This document shows positions 28,659 through 38,540 of a DNA stretch of 64,000 nt, piece after piece. The position numbers and the translations under genes were made by a program. The stretch's first letter is position 1; the number at the start of each line of letters is the position of its first letter. The notes under the pieces are model-generated. The model had not been told where the DNA came from, did no database searches, and was given only the letters and a program-made list of their open reading frames with translations. This DNA is from Dehalococcoidia bacterium (GTDB taxonomy: Bacteria; Chloroflexota; Dehalococcoidia; Lucifugimonadales; Australimonadaceae), in assembly GCA_022820645.1 (NCBI GenBank), contig JAJEFD010000018.1, forward strand, positions 31,252 through 95,251, given 5' to 3'.

Positions 28659-29795
28659 TTACGTGTCCCGCACGCGGGTGGGGCCGACCTCGCCGGTGCA
28701 CCAGGGGATGAACGCCTTCATGCGGCAGGGCGCGCCGTTCTTCGCCAGTTCCGCCTCGAATATCTCGTGAACGCGGGGCGATTCATCCTCGTACTCGATC
28801 TGGCCGCCGCCCTCGTTGACGCTCAGGTCGGAGGAGCGCGGCCCGTTGACGAGCCCGGTGCCCGGCCGGAGCGCGAGGTAGCGCGCCCGCGTCGGTCCTC
28901 CGTTGAAGTGCTGGTGGAACGTGCGGTCAGCCGGAACGATGACCATGCCGCCGGTCTTCCAGTCCGCCTTCCGGAGATCGGACTGCTCGTCGTCGTTCCA
29001 GAGCAGGGAGAAGCCCTCGCCGCTGAGGATGACGAGGTGCGCGCCGGGGCCGTGGCGGTGCGCCTTCTTGTAGGTGCCGACGGGAAACTCGGAGATATGG
29101 GCCTTGGTGACGTTGCCCGCCATCTCCAAGCTGGCGTTCACCCCGCCCGCGCCACGCGTGAGGTAGTCGTAGAGCTGCATGTCGGGCGCGTTGGGGATGA
29201 AATTACTCGCCCACTTGCGGCGCTGGTAGAGGGTGCCGCTGCCGCTGAAGTAGTCACCGTCCCCACCGAAGCGGTCGGTGAAGCGGAAGTCGTTGTTGAA
29301 GACGAACTCGCGGTTGCGCCACCAGCGAAGCACGGGCGGCGCGTTCGTCACGCCGAGGTAGCGCGCGGGCTCCGTGCCACTGGCGTTGAAGTGGCGGTAC
29401 CACGCGTTGAGCGGGATGGAGAACAGGCTGCCGGCGTGCCACTCGAACGTCTGCTCCGCGCCGTCCTCGAGCCAGACGCTGGTCGCGCCGCGGCCAGAGA
29501 CGATGTAGACCATCTCCTCGTAGAGGTGGTGCTCCGGCTCCGATGAGCCGCCGGGGCTGATCTCGACGAGGTGGGAGTCGTTGAGGAGAAGCGGGTTGGG
29601 GATGTTGATGATGGCGCCCTTCCCGCCTTTGCGCTGCCAGTCGCCGAGTTCGATACGGGCGAGATCCTCGAAGGCGAAGTCGACGATAACCTTCACGCCC
29701 TCGTCGCGCTGCCAGTCGAGGTAGGCGTCCGGCTCCGGGAAGAGCTCCAGATCGTCCGGCGTTTCCGCACGTCTGATCTCGGCGTCGGTCGTCAT
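28659..29795 (-). CDS. Bicupin protein
   Basis: 378 aa with two cupin domains. The first has EHHLYEEMVYIVSGRGATSV (~residue 88), the second KKAHRHGPGAHLVILSGEGF (~residue 243), each offering His/Glu metal ligands. The layout resembles gentisate/hydroxynaphthoate dioxygenases, but an oxygenase role is inference. AAGGAGG precedes the ATG. The ABC permease gene lies 26 bases upstream on the same strand, so they may share a transcript. Confidence 0.82.
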   Translation of the reverse strand: MTTDAEIRRAETPDDLELFPEPDAYLDWQRDEGVKVIVDFAFEDLARIELGDWQRKGGKGAIINIPNPLLLNDSHLVEISPGGSSEPEHHLYEEMVYIVSGRGATSVWLEDGAEQTFEWHAGSLFSIPLNAWYRHFNASGTEPARYLGVTNAPPVLRWWRNREFVFNNDFRFTDRFGGDGDYFSGSGTLYQRRKWASNFIPNAPDMQLYDYLTRGAGGVNASLEMAGNVTKAHISEFPVGTYKKAHRHGPGAHLVILSGEGFSLLWNDDEQSDLRKADWKTGGMVIVPADRTFHQHFNGGPTRARYLALRPGTGLVNGPRSSDLSVNEGGGQIEYEDESPRVHEIFEAELAKNGAPCRMKAFIPWCTGEVGPTRVRDT

Positions 29796-29821
29796 GGCGC
29801 CTCCTTGGGTTACGCGTACTA

Positions 29822-31621
29822 CTATGGGCGCGACGGCGCCGATGCACTCGCCTGGCTTTCTTCGACCTGCCGCGCGTTGGCCTGCTGCTCATGCCGCACG
29901 CCGAGTCGCAGGCCGAACGCCCGGGCGACCGACGCCAGGCCCACCGTGAGCAGGATGATGAACAGGCCGACGATACTGGCTTCTTCGCGCTGCCCGATTC
30001 CGGGTGAGGCAAACTCCAGCGCCAGCAACGACAGGGTGATGGTGTCACGCGAGGCGAGCAGGATGATACTGCTGGTCGTGCCCGCGGCGACCACGAAGTT
30101 GAGGGTCGCGAGCAGGATCAGCGTCGGCATCAACAGCGGGATCCAGATGCGGAAGTAGGTGCGTATCCACCCCGCGCCGGAGACGCGCGCGGCTTCTTCC
30201 ATGTCCGCGCCGATCTGGACGAACACGCCCTTCATGATATTCGTCCCCGTGGTGTTGCCCTGGATGATCACGACGAGCAGCAGCGCGTAGATGGTGCCGA
30301 AGAGCGCGCTGAGCAGCGGCGTGCCCAGGAAGAGCCAGAGCAGGCCCAGGCCGGAGAGGATGCCGGGGATGGCGCCGGAGCCCCAGATGATGAGGTCGAG
30401 CGCCCACCGTCCCGACCAGCGCGTTCGGACGAGGATGTAGGCGATGAGGGAGAAGAGAAGCGGGCTGAGTATCGCGGCCGTGATGGCAAGGGTGAGCGTC
30501 GTCTGCATCGCCTTCAGGAAGAGGTTGTCCGTCAGGACGAGCTGCCAGTGCTCCAGCGTGTAGGTGGGGGTGAGGTAGAAGTAGCCCGCGCGGGTCATAA
30601 AGCTGCCCCACAGGAGCGAAATCATCGGGCCGACCGTCAGCATGAAGATCAGGAGGCCAATCACCCCGAGGACCACCAGCCTCCAGGGCCCCAGGTCGAT
30701 CAGCCCCGGCTTGAAGCTGCCGGTGATGGTGGTGTAGCGGCGGCGCTGGATGATCCAGCGCTGCACCGGGATGATGACGGCGATGATCAGGAGCGTGAGG
30801 CTTGCGAGCACGGTTGCGACACCGTAGTTCGGCACGGGCTGACGCACGAGCTCGAATATCTTCGTGGAGTAGACGAAGAAGTCGAATGGGAGGCCAAGCA
30901 GCAGCTCGGTCTCGAACGACTGGAAGATGCGGAGCAGCTGCAGGGCGAAGACGAGCGCCATAGGCGAGATCATCAGCGGCAGCGTCACACGCATCATCGT
31001 GAGCACGTTGGAGGCGCCGCTCACCCGCGCGGCCTCCTCCATGCTGGCGTCCATATTGCGGAACGCGGGCGTGAGCAGCATCACCTTGATGGAGATGCCG
31101 TTCGCCATCAGGTGCGCCCATACGATGCCTGGCACGCTGAAGATGTTGAACGGGGAATCGTTGATGAACGGCAGCTTCTCCAGCCCGAGGTTGATGAGGC
31201 CGATGTCTGGGTCCAGCAACGTGATCCAGGCGATGGTCGTGGCGATGCCCGGCATCATGAACGAGATCCAGAACAGGAACTCGATGGTATGGCTGAACGG
31301 GATGTTCGTCCGGGCCAGTACCCACGATATGAGGACGGCGATGGGAAAGCTGATGCCCACCACGAACGCCCAGATCATGATGCTGTTGCCGAGCGAAAGC
31401 ACCAGCCCGGGAGTCGCCCAGGCGTCCCGCCAGTGCTGCAGCCCCCACTGGCGTTCGCCCACGAACCAGTCGGCCCGTGCGTCGAAGCTGTTGATGATGA
31501 GCAGGAGGACGGGCCAGATCAGGTAGAAGCCCAGCAGGAGGAGGACGACCGCCATGATGTAGGCGTTCTTCGGGGGCAACCTGAAACCGCGAGCCAGCGG
31601 GCGCGGCCTTGCTAACTGCAT
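29822..31621 (-). CDS. FbpB-type iron(III)/sulfur-type ABC transporter permease
   Basis: 599 aa, a fused two-domain permease with about twelve helices. Two EAA loops, MEEAARVSGASNVLTMMRV and MEEAARVSGAGWIRTYFRI, mark the two BPD transport domains. The ATG at 31621 is chosen over an upstream TTG because GAGGAGG sits 6 bases before it. The binding lipoprotein lies upstream; no ATPase gene is near, so the ATPase must be encoded elsewhere. Fused permeases of this type usually carry Fe3+, but other solutes are possible. Confidence 0.9.
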   Translation of the reverse strand: MQLARPRPLARGFRLPPKNAYIMAVVLLLLGFYLIWPVLLLIINSFDARADWFVGERQWGLQHWRDAWATPGLVLSLGNSIMIWAFVVGISFPIAVLISWVLARTNIPFSHTIEFLFWISFMMPGIATTIAWITLLDPDIGLINLGLEKLPFINDSPFNIFSVPGIVWAHLMANGISIKVMLLTPAFRNMDASMEEAARVSGASNVLTMMRVTLPLMISPMALVFALQLLRIFQSFETELLLGLPFDFFVYSTKIFELVRQPVPNYGVATVLASLTLLIIAVIIPVQRWIIQRRRYTTITGSFKPGLIDLGPWRLVVLGVIGLLIFMLTVGPMISLLWGSFMTRAGYFYLTPTYTLEHWQLVLTDNLFLKAMQTTLTLAITAAILSPLLFSLIAYILVRTRWSGRWALDLIIWGSGAIPGILSGLGLLWLFLGTPLLSALFGTIYALLLVVIIQGNTTGTNIMKGVFVQIGADMEEAARVSGAGWIRTYFRIWIPLLMPTLILLATLNFVVAAGTTSSIILLASRDTITLSLLALEFASPGIGQREEASIVGLFIILLTVGLASVARAFGLRLGVRHEQQANARQVEESQASASAPSRP

Positions 31622-31694
31622 GCCCAGCCTCCTCAAGCCAAAAGGACCGGGGCGCCCCCGTTGCCGGGAGCGCCCCCGCTTACCCTGTTATCGC

Positions 31695-32990
31695 CTACAC
31701 CCCGCGCAGTTCGCGGTAGATCTCGCGGGCGCGCTCCAGGCTCTCCTCCGTCCTCCGCGTGTACTCCGGGTCGCCGGTGAGGTAGATGTACTCCTTCCCC
31801 GGCTCCCTGCACTCGCGCGGGTCCACCGTGCCGGTGCAGGGGATGTCCTCGCGCAGGCTTGGGCTTGGAGTTCCCTCGCTGATCTCGTGCTTGGTGGTCT
31901 GGCCTTCGATGGAGAGGAACCAGTTGAGGAACAGCTTCGCCGCGTTCGGGTGCGGAGCATTGATGGGCATCTGTACGTTGTCCCCAGCTCCGCCGCCGCT
32001 CAGCGTGTCCGCCTCAGCGAATGGCTTGATCAGGCGGTCCGACGGGCCGCCCTGCTCGGCAAGTTCGTCCAGGTCCCGCCCGGCCGAGCCGATGGCGATG
32101 CCCATCGCGAACCTGCCGCCCGCGATGCTGTCCGTGATGAACCGGAAGTCAGTGGAGAACGTGACGCCGAACTCGGGATCGAAGTAGCGCCGCGCGAAGT
32201 CCTCGCCGATGTCCGGATGGCTGATGATGGTGGAGTACGTGCCTCCGGCGCCCTCGGCGATGGGCGGGATGGAAACGATGCTGTCCGTCCACTTGGGGTC
32301 GAGGTAATCGAACACGGAGTTCATGGCGTCGATGTCTGCCTGGGATACCAGGTCCGTGTTGTACCGCATGCCCAGGTTCTCAGGAGAAGCCGCGGCGCCG
32401 TGGTTGACCACGTACTGCTGTGTCGCGGCGTCAGAGAACCAGAGTCGGCCCTTGAACCAACCGTCGCCGCTCTTCACCTCGGGATGAATGAGGAGCGGGG
32501 GTATGGGGTCCAGCGCCTCTGCCGCGATGAGCCGCAAGGCCGAGGTGCCACCGATCATGAGTATGTCGACGTCATAGCGACCCGCGGACTGCTCCGCGAG
32601 GACGCGGTCCGTCTGGGCGCCGCCACTGCCGGTGGAGACAGTCGTCGTTATGCCGAACTTCTCCTCGAACGCTGCCGCCACGGGCCGGTAGTTACGGCTG
32701 GCGGAGCCGCCCATCACGATGACCACTTCGCCCTCAGCCTGCGCTGCGGCGATGAGGTCATCCCATTCCGACTCGAACATCATCATCGCGTCGGGCGTGG
32801 GAGTGGCCGTGGGGTCAGGCTGCGACGGCTGGTCCGGCACCGGCGTCGCCGTCGGCGGGACAGGCGTTGCCGTCGGCACCGGCGTGGCCGTGGGGTCGGC
32901 GCCGCATGCTACCCCGACCAATGCGACGAGCACACCCGTCAGGAGTAAGGCGGTCAACCGCCCGATCATCGTTCTGCTCAGGTCCCTCAT
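31695..32990 (-). CDS. ABC transporter substrate-binding lipoprotein
   Basis: 431 aa. Signal peptide with lipobox VGVAC (Cys ~29), a Pro/Thr linker (ATPVPTATPVPPTATP) and a class-II-type periplasmic binding fold (EGEVVIVMGGSASRNYRPV; LAEQSAGRYDVDILMIG) close to iron(III)-binding FbpA-like proteins. The FbpA iron tyrosines could not be assigned. GGGAGGT precedes the ATG. It is the partner of the permease 73 bases downstream. Confidence 0.88.
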   Translation of the reverse strand: MRDLSRTMIGRLTALLLTGVLVALVGVACGADPTATPVPTATPVPPTATPVPDQPSQPDPTATPTPDAMMMFESEWDDLIAAAQAEGEVVIVMGGSASRNYRPVAAAFEEKFGITTTVSTGSGGAQTDRVLAEQSAGRYDVDILMIGGTSALRLIAAEALDPIPPLLIHPEVKSGDGWFKGRLWFSDAATQQYVVNHGAAASPENLGMRYNTDLVSQADIDAMNSVFDYLDPKWTDSIVSIPPIAEGAGGTYSTIISHPDIGEDFARRYFDPEFGVTFSTDFRFITDSIAGGRFAMGIAIGSAGRDLDELAEQGGPSDRLIKPFAEADTLSGGGAGDNVQMPINAPHPNAAKLFLNWFLSIEGQTTKHEISEGTPSPSLREDIPCTGTVDPRECREPGKEYIYLTGDPEYTRRTEESLERAREIYRELRGV

Positions 32991-33164
32991 CGCAGACCTC
33001 CCTCTGCATCAGCAGGATTCCTGCGTATCGCCAGGCTCCGGCGCACTCTGCTACGGATTCCGTCTCGCCTCGCGAGCAAGACGCAGGAACCAGCGAAACG
33101 TCAGCGCAAGCCATACCAGATGCGCCGCTCAGAGTCAATCGCAAGGATGAGAGGAGGCTACGCG

Positions 33165-35615
33165 CTAGACATCCGCCGTCGCAGGCTGGGCAATGGGCTC
33201 CCTGGCGAAGGTCAGACCGCCGTTGGCCGCGTCGACGGTGATGACGTCGCCGTCCACGTATTCGCCGGCGAGGATGCCCCGAGCGATGACGTTCTCCACG
33301 TGGCGCTCCACTGCGCGCCGCAGCGGGCGGGCGCCGTAGACCGGGTCGAACCCCTCGTCCTCCAACCAGTCCTTCGCGGCGTCGGTGAGGTGTATCGCTA
33401 TCGAGCGCTCAGCGAGACGCTCCTGCACGTGGCGCACCATCAGGTCGATGATCTCGTGCAATTCCTCCCGGCTCAGCGGGTGGAAGACGATGTACTCGTC
33501 CACCCGGTTGAGGAACTCCGGTGTGAAGTGCTTCTTGAGCGCCTCCATCACCGCCAGGCGGTGCCGCTCCTCCTCGGTCGTGGGCTGTCCGGCGCGGAAA
33601 CCGATGCCTCCCTTGCTGAACTCCGCCGTGCCGATATTGCTGGTCATGATGATGATGGTATGGCTGAAGTCCACCTTCCGCCCGTGGCCGTCCGTCAGCC
33701 GCCCGTCCTCCAGTATCTGGAGCATGACGTTGAAAACGTCCGGGTGCCCCTTCTCGATCTCGTCGAAGAGCACGACGCGGAACGGCCTGCGGCGTATCGC
33801 CTCGGTCAACTGTCCCGCCTCGTCGTAGCCGACGTAGCCGGGCGGCGCGCCGATGAGGCGGGAGACGGTGTGGCGCTCCGCGTATTCAGACATGTCCACC
33901 CGCACCATGTTCTCCTCGTCGTCGAACAGGGACTCCGCGAGCGCACGGGCCAGTTCCGTCTTCCCGACACCCGTCGGCCCCAGAAACATGAACGAGCCCA
34001 CCGGACGCTTCTCGTCGCGCAGGCCGGCGCGTGCCCGGCGTATGGCATCCGCCACGGCGACGACGGCATCGTGCTGCCCCACGACCCGCTCATGCAGACG
34101 ATCCTCCAAGTGCAGCAGGCGTTCCGCTTCCTCTTCCATCAGGCGGGTCGCGGGGATACCCGTCCACGTCGCGATGAGCGTGGCGATGTCCTCGGCACGC
34201 ACGACGAGGTCAGTATGGTCGCGCCCCAAGAACTCGCTGCGGTCGCGATTGAACTCTTCCTCCAGCCGGACACGCTCCACTTTCAGACTGGCCGCTCCTT
34301 CGTAGTCGCTCCGCTGCGCGGCCGACTCCTCCTGCTCCAGCAGGTCACGTATCTCCTGGTCACGCGCCGTCAGTTCCGGCGGCAGGCTCTCCACGTCCAG
34401 CCGCAGCCTGGCGGCAGCCTCGTCTATCAGGTCCACCGCCTTGTCCGGCATGTTCCTGCCGGAGATGTAACGCGCACTCAAGCGCGCCGCCGCGACGAGC
34501 GCGGCGTCGTCCAACTGCACCCGGTGGTGCGCCTCGAAGCGTGGGCGCAGTCCGCGGAGTATCTCGATGGTCTGATCGACCGTCGGCTCCTCCAGCCATA
34601 TCGTCTGGAACCGGCGCTCGAGTGCAGCGTCCTTCTCGATGTGCTTGCGGTACTCGTCCGGCGTCGTCGCGCCGATCACCTGCAACTCGCCGCGCGCGAG
34701 GGCAGGCTTCATGATGTTCGCGGCGTCCAGTCCTCCCTCACCCGCCCCCGCGCCCACCACGGTGTGCAGTTCGTCGATGAAGAGCACTACCTCGCGGCGC
34801 GCCTCCTTCATCTCGTCGATGACCGACTTCAGCCGCTCCTCGAACTCGCCGCGGAACTTCGCACCAGCGACGAGGCCGGCCATATCCAGCGCAAGTACAC
34901 GCTTGTCGCGCAGCGACTCCGGAACGTCGCCCGCGACGATGCGCTGCGCGAGTCCTTCGGCGATCGCCGTCTTGCCCACGCCCGCCCCGCCGATGATGAC
35001 CGGGTTGTCCTTGGTGCGGCGGATGAGCGTCTGCATCACGCGGCGTATCTCGTCCATGCGTCCTATGACCGGGTCCAACTTCCCTTCACGGGCGAGCTGG
35101 GTCAGGTCTATCGTGTAGCGTTCGAGCGTCTGGTAGCGGTGCTCAGCGCGCGGGTCGGTGACGCGGTGTCCGCCGCGAACGTTCACGAGGGCCTGGTAGA
35201 CGCGCTCCTTCGTGACGCCATGGTCCGCCAGGATGCGCGCCGCTTCGCCCCGTTCGTCGGAGAGGATGGCGAGGAAGAGGTGCTCGGTTGCGATGTGCTC
35301 GTCGTGCAGTCGCTCGGCTTCGTCCTTCGCCGCCTGCAACATGGCCATAGCCCGGGGCGTGGGGTGCAACTGGTTGGACTCGTAGGCGAGCTGGGGCGTC
35401 TTCTTGAGTAGGATCTCCAGTTCGCCGCGGGTACGGTCAACGTTGACGCCCATACCAATCAGTATGCGCGCGGGCACGGACTCGGCGCTTTCGAGCAGCG
35501 CGAGCATCACGTGTTCCACGTCCCACTGCGAGTGGCGGAACCTCCGCACAACCTCGTAGCTCGCCCCGATGACGGCTTGCGCCTGTTCCGTGAAATCTTC
35601 CTGCTTGAAAACCAT
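33165..35615 (-). CDS. clpC: ATP-dependent Clp protease ATP-binding subunit ClpC
   Basis: 816 aa. Hsp100 unfoldase: two Clp N repeats (1-145), AAA1 with GGAGVGKT, a middle region with the UVR-type segment [23 protein letters not shown]2 with GPTGVGKT and a C-terminal D2-small domain. The UVR segment and short middle domain fit ClpC rather than ClpB. The ATG at 35615 has GGAG 7 bases upstream; a GTG 27 bases earlier is less likely. It follows hspR by 33 bases in a dnaJ-hspR-clpC unit. ClpP is not in the window. Confidence 0.93.
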   Translation of the reverse strand: MVFKQEDFTEQAQAVIGASYEVVRRFRHSQWDVEHVMLALLESAESVPARILIGMGVNVDRTRGELEILLKKTPQLAYESNQLHPTPRAMAMLQAAKDEAERLHDEHIATEHLFLAILSDERGEAARILADHGVTKERVYQALVNVRGGHRVTDPRAEHRYQTLERYTIDLTQLAREGKLDPVIGRMDEIRRVMQTLIRRTKDNPVIIGGAGVGKTAIAEGLAQRIVAGDVPESLRDKRVLALDMAGLVAGAKFRGEFEERLKSVIDEMKEARREVVLFIDELHTVVGAGAGEGGLDAANIMKPALARGELQVIGATTPDEYRKHIEKDAALERRFQTIWLEEPTVDQTIEILRGLRPRFEAHHRVQLDDAALVAAARLSARYISGRNMPDKAVDLIDEAAARLRLDVESLPPELTARDQEIRDLLEQEESAAQRSDYEGAASLKVERVRLEEEFNRDRSEFLGRDHTDLVVRAEDIATLIATWTGIPATRLMEEEAERLLHLEDRLHERVVGQHDAVVAVADAIRRARAGLRDEKRPVGSFMFLGPTGVGKTELARALAESLFDDEENMVRVDMSEYAERHTVSRLIGAPPGYVGYDEAGQLTEAIRRRPFRVVLFDEIEKGHPDVFNVMLQILEDGRLTDGHGRKVDFSHTIIIMTSNIGTAEFSKGGIGFRAGQPTTEEERHRLAVMEALKKHFTPEFLNRVDEYIVFHPLSREELHEIIDLMVRHVQERLAERSIAIHLTDAAKDWLEDEGFDPVYGARPLRRAVERHVENVIARGILAGEYVDGDVITVDAANGGLTFAREPIAQPATADV

Positions 35616-35648
35616 GACGATACTCCGATCAGCCCCCGGCAAGCCGTG

Positions 35649-35999
35649 TCAGCGGCTGCCCAGGCGTTCCTCCAGACGGCGTACCTGGCGCTCCAGTTCG
35701 ACCATCCGCGCCTGCATACGCATCAGCACCTCCACTCCCGCGAGGTTGATACCCAGGTCCTCCATGAGCGACTTGATCCAGCGCGCCCGTGCGATGTCCG
35801 CGGGTGAGAACATGCGGATGTTCCCCCGCGAGCGCGCCGGGGTCAGCAGCCCGATGCGCTCGTACGTGCGGAGGGTCTGCGCGTGCACGCCCACCATGCG
35901 CGACGCGACGCTGATGACGTAGCACGGCTCGTCGTCGTTCACGCCATCCACGTTGGAAGGCCTGCTCCATGCCTCCGTAACGATCGTCCGCTGCATCAT
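35649..35999 (-). CDS. hspR: MerR-family heat-shock repressor HspR
   Basis: 116 aa from the first of two ATGs (35999, 35996), with GAGAGAGG just upstream. The MerR helix-turn-helix (YVISVASRMVGVHAQTLRTYERIGLLTPARS) is typical of HspR, which represses dnaK/clpB operons by binding CTTGAGT-type repeats with DnaK as co-repressor. A C-terminal coiled coil (ARMVELERQVRRLEERLG) follows. It lies 10 bases after dnaJ. It likely represses its own operon. Confidence 0.9.
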   Translation of the reverse strand: MMQRTIVTEAWSRPSNVDGVNDDEPCYVISVASRMVGVHAQTLRTYERIGLLTPARSRGNIRMFSPADIARARWIKSLMEDLGINLAGVEVLMRMQARMVELERQVRRLEERLGSR

Positions 36000-36009
36000 G
36001 CCCTCTCTC

Positions 36010-36936
36010 CTACACTCCGGCCTGCTCCGCGGCGTGTTCGGCATCGCGCAGCCGCTCGAACAGCTCGCGCTGCTCCTCGGTCAACTCCACCGGCAGCACG
36101 GCCATCACCGTCACGAGCATGTCACCGTGGCCGTCGCCGCCACGCTTCGGCATCCCCTTCCCGCGCAGGCGTATCACGCGCCCGTTCTGCGTTCCCGGTG
36201 GGATGCGCACCGCGACGCTCTTTCCTCCGAGCGTGGGGCCCTGCGTCTCGCCCCCGAGCACCGCAACCAGCAGCGGTACGCGCGCGGTGAAGCGCACGTC
36301 GTCGCCCGCGCGCTCGAACACTGCGTGCGGCGCAACGGTCACGACGAGGTAGAACTCGTCCACACCGTCGCGCTTCGGGTCCACGTGTATGCGCGCGCCG
36401 CTCTCGACGCCGGCGGGTATCCGCACTTCCAACCGCTTGCCGCCAGGGTGCTGCACGGTGCGCGTCGAACCCGCATACGCCTCTTCCAGCGTGATGGTCA
36501 CCGGCACGTCGAGCCGGCGAGGAGCCGCAGGCTGCCGGCGCGGGCCCCAGCGCGCGTCGGCGAACCCGTCGAAGAGGTTGCTGAAGTCGCCGAGCCCGTC
36601 CACGTCCGTGAATGCGCTGAACCCGGGAGAGCCGCCCCGGCGCATGCGCGCGTTCGTGAAGAACGTGAACGGCGATGCTCCCGACCCCTGTCCGCCGCCG
36701 TGCATCTGGTCGGCGTGCCGCCAGTTCTCACCGAACCGGTCGTACTTCTTCCGGGAGTCGGCGTCCGAGAGCACCTGGTACGCCTCGTTGATCTCCTTGA
36801 ACTTCGCCTCGGCGCTGCTGTCGCCGGGGTTCACGTCCGGGTGATGCTTGCGTGCGAGACGACGGTACGCGGAGCGTATCTCCTTCTCAGCGGCGTTCTT
36901 CGTCACCCCCAGCGTCTCGTAGTAGTTCTTTGCCAT
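36010..36936 (-). CDS. DnaJ/CbpA-type co-chaperone without zinc finger
   Basis: 308 aa. J domain with HPD at 32-34, a Gly/Phe-rich stretch (~80-130), then the two C-terminal beta domains (PVTITLEEAYAGSTRTVQHP). The CxxCxGxG zinc region of DnaJ is missing, so it is CbpA-like. It should stimulate DnaK ATPase. It is the first gene of the dnaJ-hspR-clpC unit and its promoter carries an HspR-like half site. dnaK and grpE are not in the window. Confidence 0.92.
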   Translation of the reverse strand: MAKNYYETLGVTKNAAEKEIRSAYRRLARKHHPDVNPGDSSAEAKFKEINEAYQVLSDADSRKKYDRFGENWRHADQMHGGGQGSGASPFTFFTNARMRRGGSPGFSAFTDVDGLGDFSNLFDGFADARWGPRRQPAAPRRLDVPVTITLEEAYAGSTRTVQHPGGKRLEVRIPAGVESGARIHVDPKRDGVDEFYLVVTVAPHAVFERAGDDVRFTARVPLLVAVLGGETQGPTLGGKSVAVRIPPGTQNGRVIRLRGKGMPKRGGDGHGDMLVTVMAVLPVELTEEQRELFERLRDAEHAAEQAGV

Positions 36937-36971
36937 GACACCGCTCGGTACGAGTAGTCTGCTCTACTCAT

Positions 36972-37002
36972 AGTATAGCAAACTTGAGTGCGGTGCTATC
37001 AA
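36972..37002 (-). promoter_or_regulatory. Promoter of dnaJ-hspR-clpC with HspR half site
   Basis: The minus strand has TTGATA (36997-37002), a 19-bp spacer and TATACT (36972-36977), with a leader of about 30 nt. CTTGAGT (plus strand 36983-36989), one arm of the HAIR operator, lies in the spacer, and ACTCATA at 36966-36972 is an imperfect partner in everted order. Repression by HspR is plausible but the full HAIR is not present. Confidence 0.55.
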
Positions 37003-37041
37003 CTTGGGGTACCGACGCCTCGCGTGGAGGGCACGGGGCGG

Positions 37042-37887
37042 TTACCGGCGGGTTGCCCTGCCCAGGAGCGACAGGAAGACGCCCTCCGGCAGCACGCGAG
37101 CAGCCAGGGAGCCGAAGCGCGAGTCCATACCCACCGGGTAGCGTAGGCGTGGACGCCGGGAGCGGACTATGCCGTGGATAGCCTTCGCGACGAGAACGGG
37201 GTCTCCGCCCCGGTTGAACGCCCCGCGGACCCTGCGCCGGTAAGCCCGAACATACCGGTCGTAGGGGACGCCGTCGTCCGATTCGATGTCCGCGGCCATG
37301 AGCTGGTTCTCCGGGAATGCGGTGCGGAACAGTCCCGGCTCTACCAGTACGACGCGCACGCCGAACGGCCATACCTCCGTCCTGAGCGACTCGGTCAGCC
37401 CCTCGAGCGCAAACTTGGAGGACGCGTAGGCCCCGTGGAAGGGCGCGCCGATCCGTCCCAGGATCGAACTCACGTTCACGATCGTCCCGCCGCCCTGCTC
37501 GATCATGGCCGGCAGCACCGCGCGGGTGAGGCGCGCGACAGCGAAGACGTTGGTCTCGAACAGCGAGCGCAGTTCGTCCGTGGTGAGCGTCTGCACGGGC
37601 CCGAACAGGCCGTATCCGGCATTGTTGACGAGCGCACTGACAGGACCGTGTTCCTCGACGATAGCCGCGAGCGCCTCCGTGAGACCTGCCTCGCTGTTGA
37701 TGTCGAGCTCGACTCCCGCGACGGGCAGCCCGCGACCGGCGGCCTCCGCTTCCAACGCGGCGAGCCGCCCCTTCGCCCGGCTCGTCCCGACCACGCGGTA
37801 CCCTCGCTCCGCCATGTAGAGCGCCGTGGCCATGCCGATGCCGCTCGACGCTCCGGTTATCAGCACAACCCCGTTCCCGTCTGCCAT
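37042..37887 (-). CDS. Short-chain dehydrogenase/reductase
   Basis: 281 aa classical SDR. TGASSGIGMA is the NAD(P) loop, LVNNAGYG the NNAG motif, NVSSIL gives the catalytic Ser and YASSK the Tyr/Lys pair. The Arg in VVGTSR after strand 2 favours NADPH. The extended C-terminal region (VRGAFNRGGDPVLVAKAI) is typical of the oxidoreductases often annotated as retinol or ketoacyl-like. Substrate unknown. Confidence 0.9.
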   Translation of the reverse strand: MADGNGVVLITGASSGIGMATALYMAERGYRVVGTSRAKGRLAALEAEAAGRGLPVAGVELDINSEAGLTEALAAIVEEHGPVSALVNNAGYGLFGPVQTLTTDELRSLFETNVFAVARLTRAVLPAMIEQGGGTIVNVSSILGRIGAPFHGAYASSKFALEGLTESLRTEVWPFGVRVVLVEPGLFRTAFPENQLMAADIESDDGVPYDRYVRAYRRRVRGAFNRGGDPVLVAKAIHGIVRSRRPRLRYPVGMDSRFGSLAARVLPEGVFLSLLGRATRR

Positions 37888-37959
37888 CGCCAGCCTCCTG
37901 CGCCCAGCCTATACTGAGGCCCGTCCGGCGCGCATCACTCGAACGCAGGAGCAGGTGTC

Positions 37960-38367
37960 ATGGCTATGGCTTTGCGATTGGTCGGCGGGCTGATGATGGT
38001 GTATGCGGCGCTCTACCTGGCGCAGTTCCTCTTCAGTTCCCTCTACGACAACCCGCAGCCGGTCTGGGACGTCATGAACTACCTCTCCGGGCTGGGCATC
38101 CTCATAGCGCTCATCGTCAACTTCGGGCACGTGCGCTCACAGTCCGGCGGCGACGAACCGACCCTCTCTCGGCTGGGCGCACACGTGCTGTTCTACGCCA
38201 ACGCGGCGCTCGCCATCTGGTTCTTCCGCAACTGGATATACCTGCTGGCACTGGACGCGGGCGAATCTGCCAGCGTACCCGTCGACGTTATCTGGGATTT
38301 CGTCGCCGTCATGATCCCGATCGTCCTTGCCGCCACAGGCCGCAGGCTCTGGCAGACGAACGCCTGA
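37960..38367 (+). CDS. Four-helix membrane protein
   Basis: 135 aa with four hydrophobic segments (LVGGLMMVYAALYLAQFLF; YLSGLGILIALIVNF; VLFYANAALAIWFFRNWIYL; FVAVMIPIVLAATG) and a short charged loop in the middle. No signal peptide or motif points to a function. AGGAGCAGG lies before the ATG. It diverges from the SDR gene. Confidence 0.65.
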   Translation: MAMALRLVGGLMMVYAALYLAQFLFSSLYDNPQPVWDVMNYLSGLGILIALIVNFGHVRSQSGGDEPTLSRLGAHVLFYANAALAIWFFRNWIYLLALDAGESASVPVDVIWDFVAVMIPIVLAATGRRLWQTNA

Positions 38368-38394
38368 CACCCGCTCCGCCGCACCGTTACGCCT

Positions 38395-38424
38395 TTGACG
38401 CTCGGCTCCTGCGAGTGCTACGCT
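38395..38424 (+). promoter_or_regulatory. Promoter of the thrC-like operon
   Basis: TTGACG (38395-38400), an 18-bp spacer, TACGCT (38419-38424). Transcription near 38431 would give a 110-nt leader. Confidence 0.6.
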
Positions 38425-38430
38425 GTTACG

Positions 38431-38540
38431 AGTGTGCAAGATGCGCTCCCACGCCTTGAACGGCAAACCAAACGGGGACAGCCCGCGCGGAGTAGGCGAA
38501 CCGCCGCGCGCGTGATGCATCGCACGCAGGAGGTTGCCAC
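38431..38540 (+). promoter_or_regulatory. Structured 110-nt leader of thrC-like operon
   Basis: The leader holds CGCGCGG (38488-38494) complementary to CCGCGCG just downstream (~38508), and the near-palindromic GCGTGATGCATCGCACGC before the AGGAGG ribosome site. It does not match a riboswitch class I know. It may be a regulatory RNA. Confidence 0.35.

Noticed and set aside
33120..35411. A 763-codon plus-strand open frame opposite clpC
   Set aside because: Clean antisense shadow of ClpC with a His/Arg/Val-biased product and no recognisable domain.
38431..38540. Known SAM, cobalamin, glycine or THF riboswitch in the thrC leader
   Set aside because: None of the conserved cores of these classes can be found in the leader.
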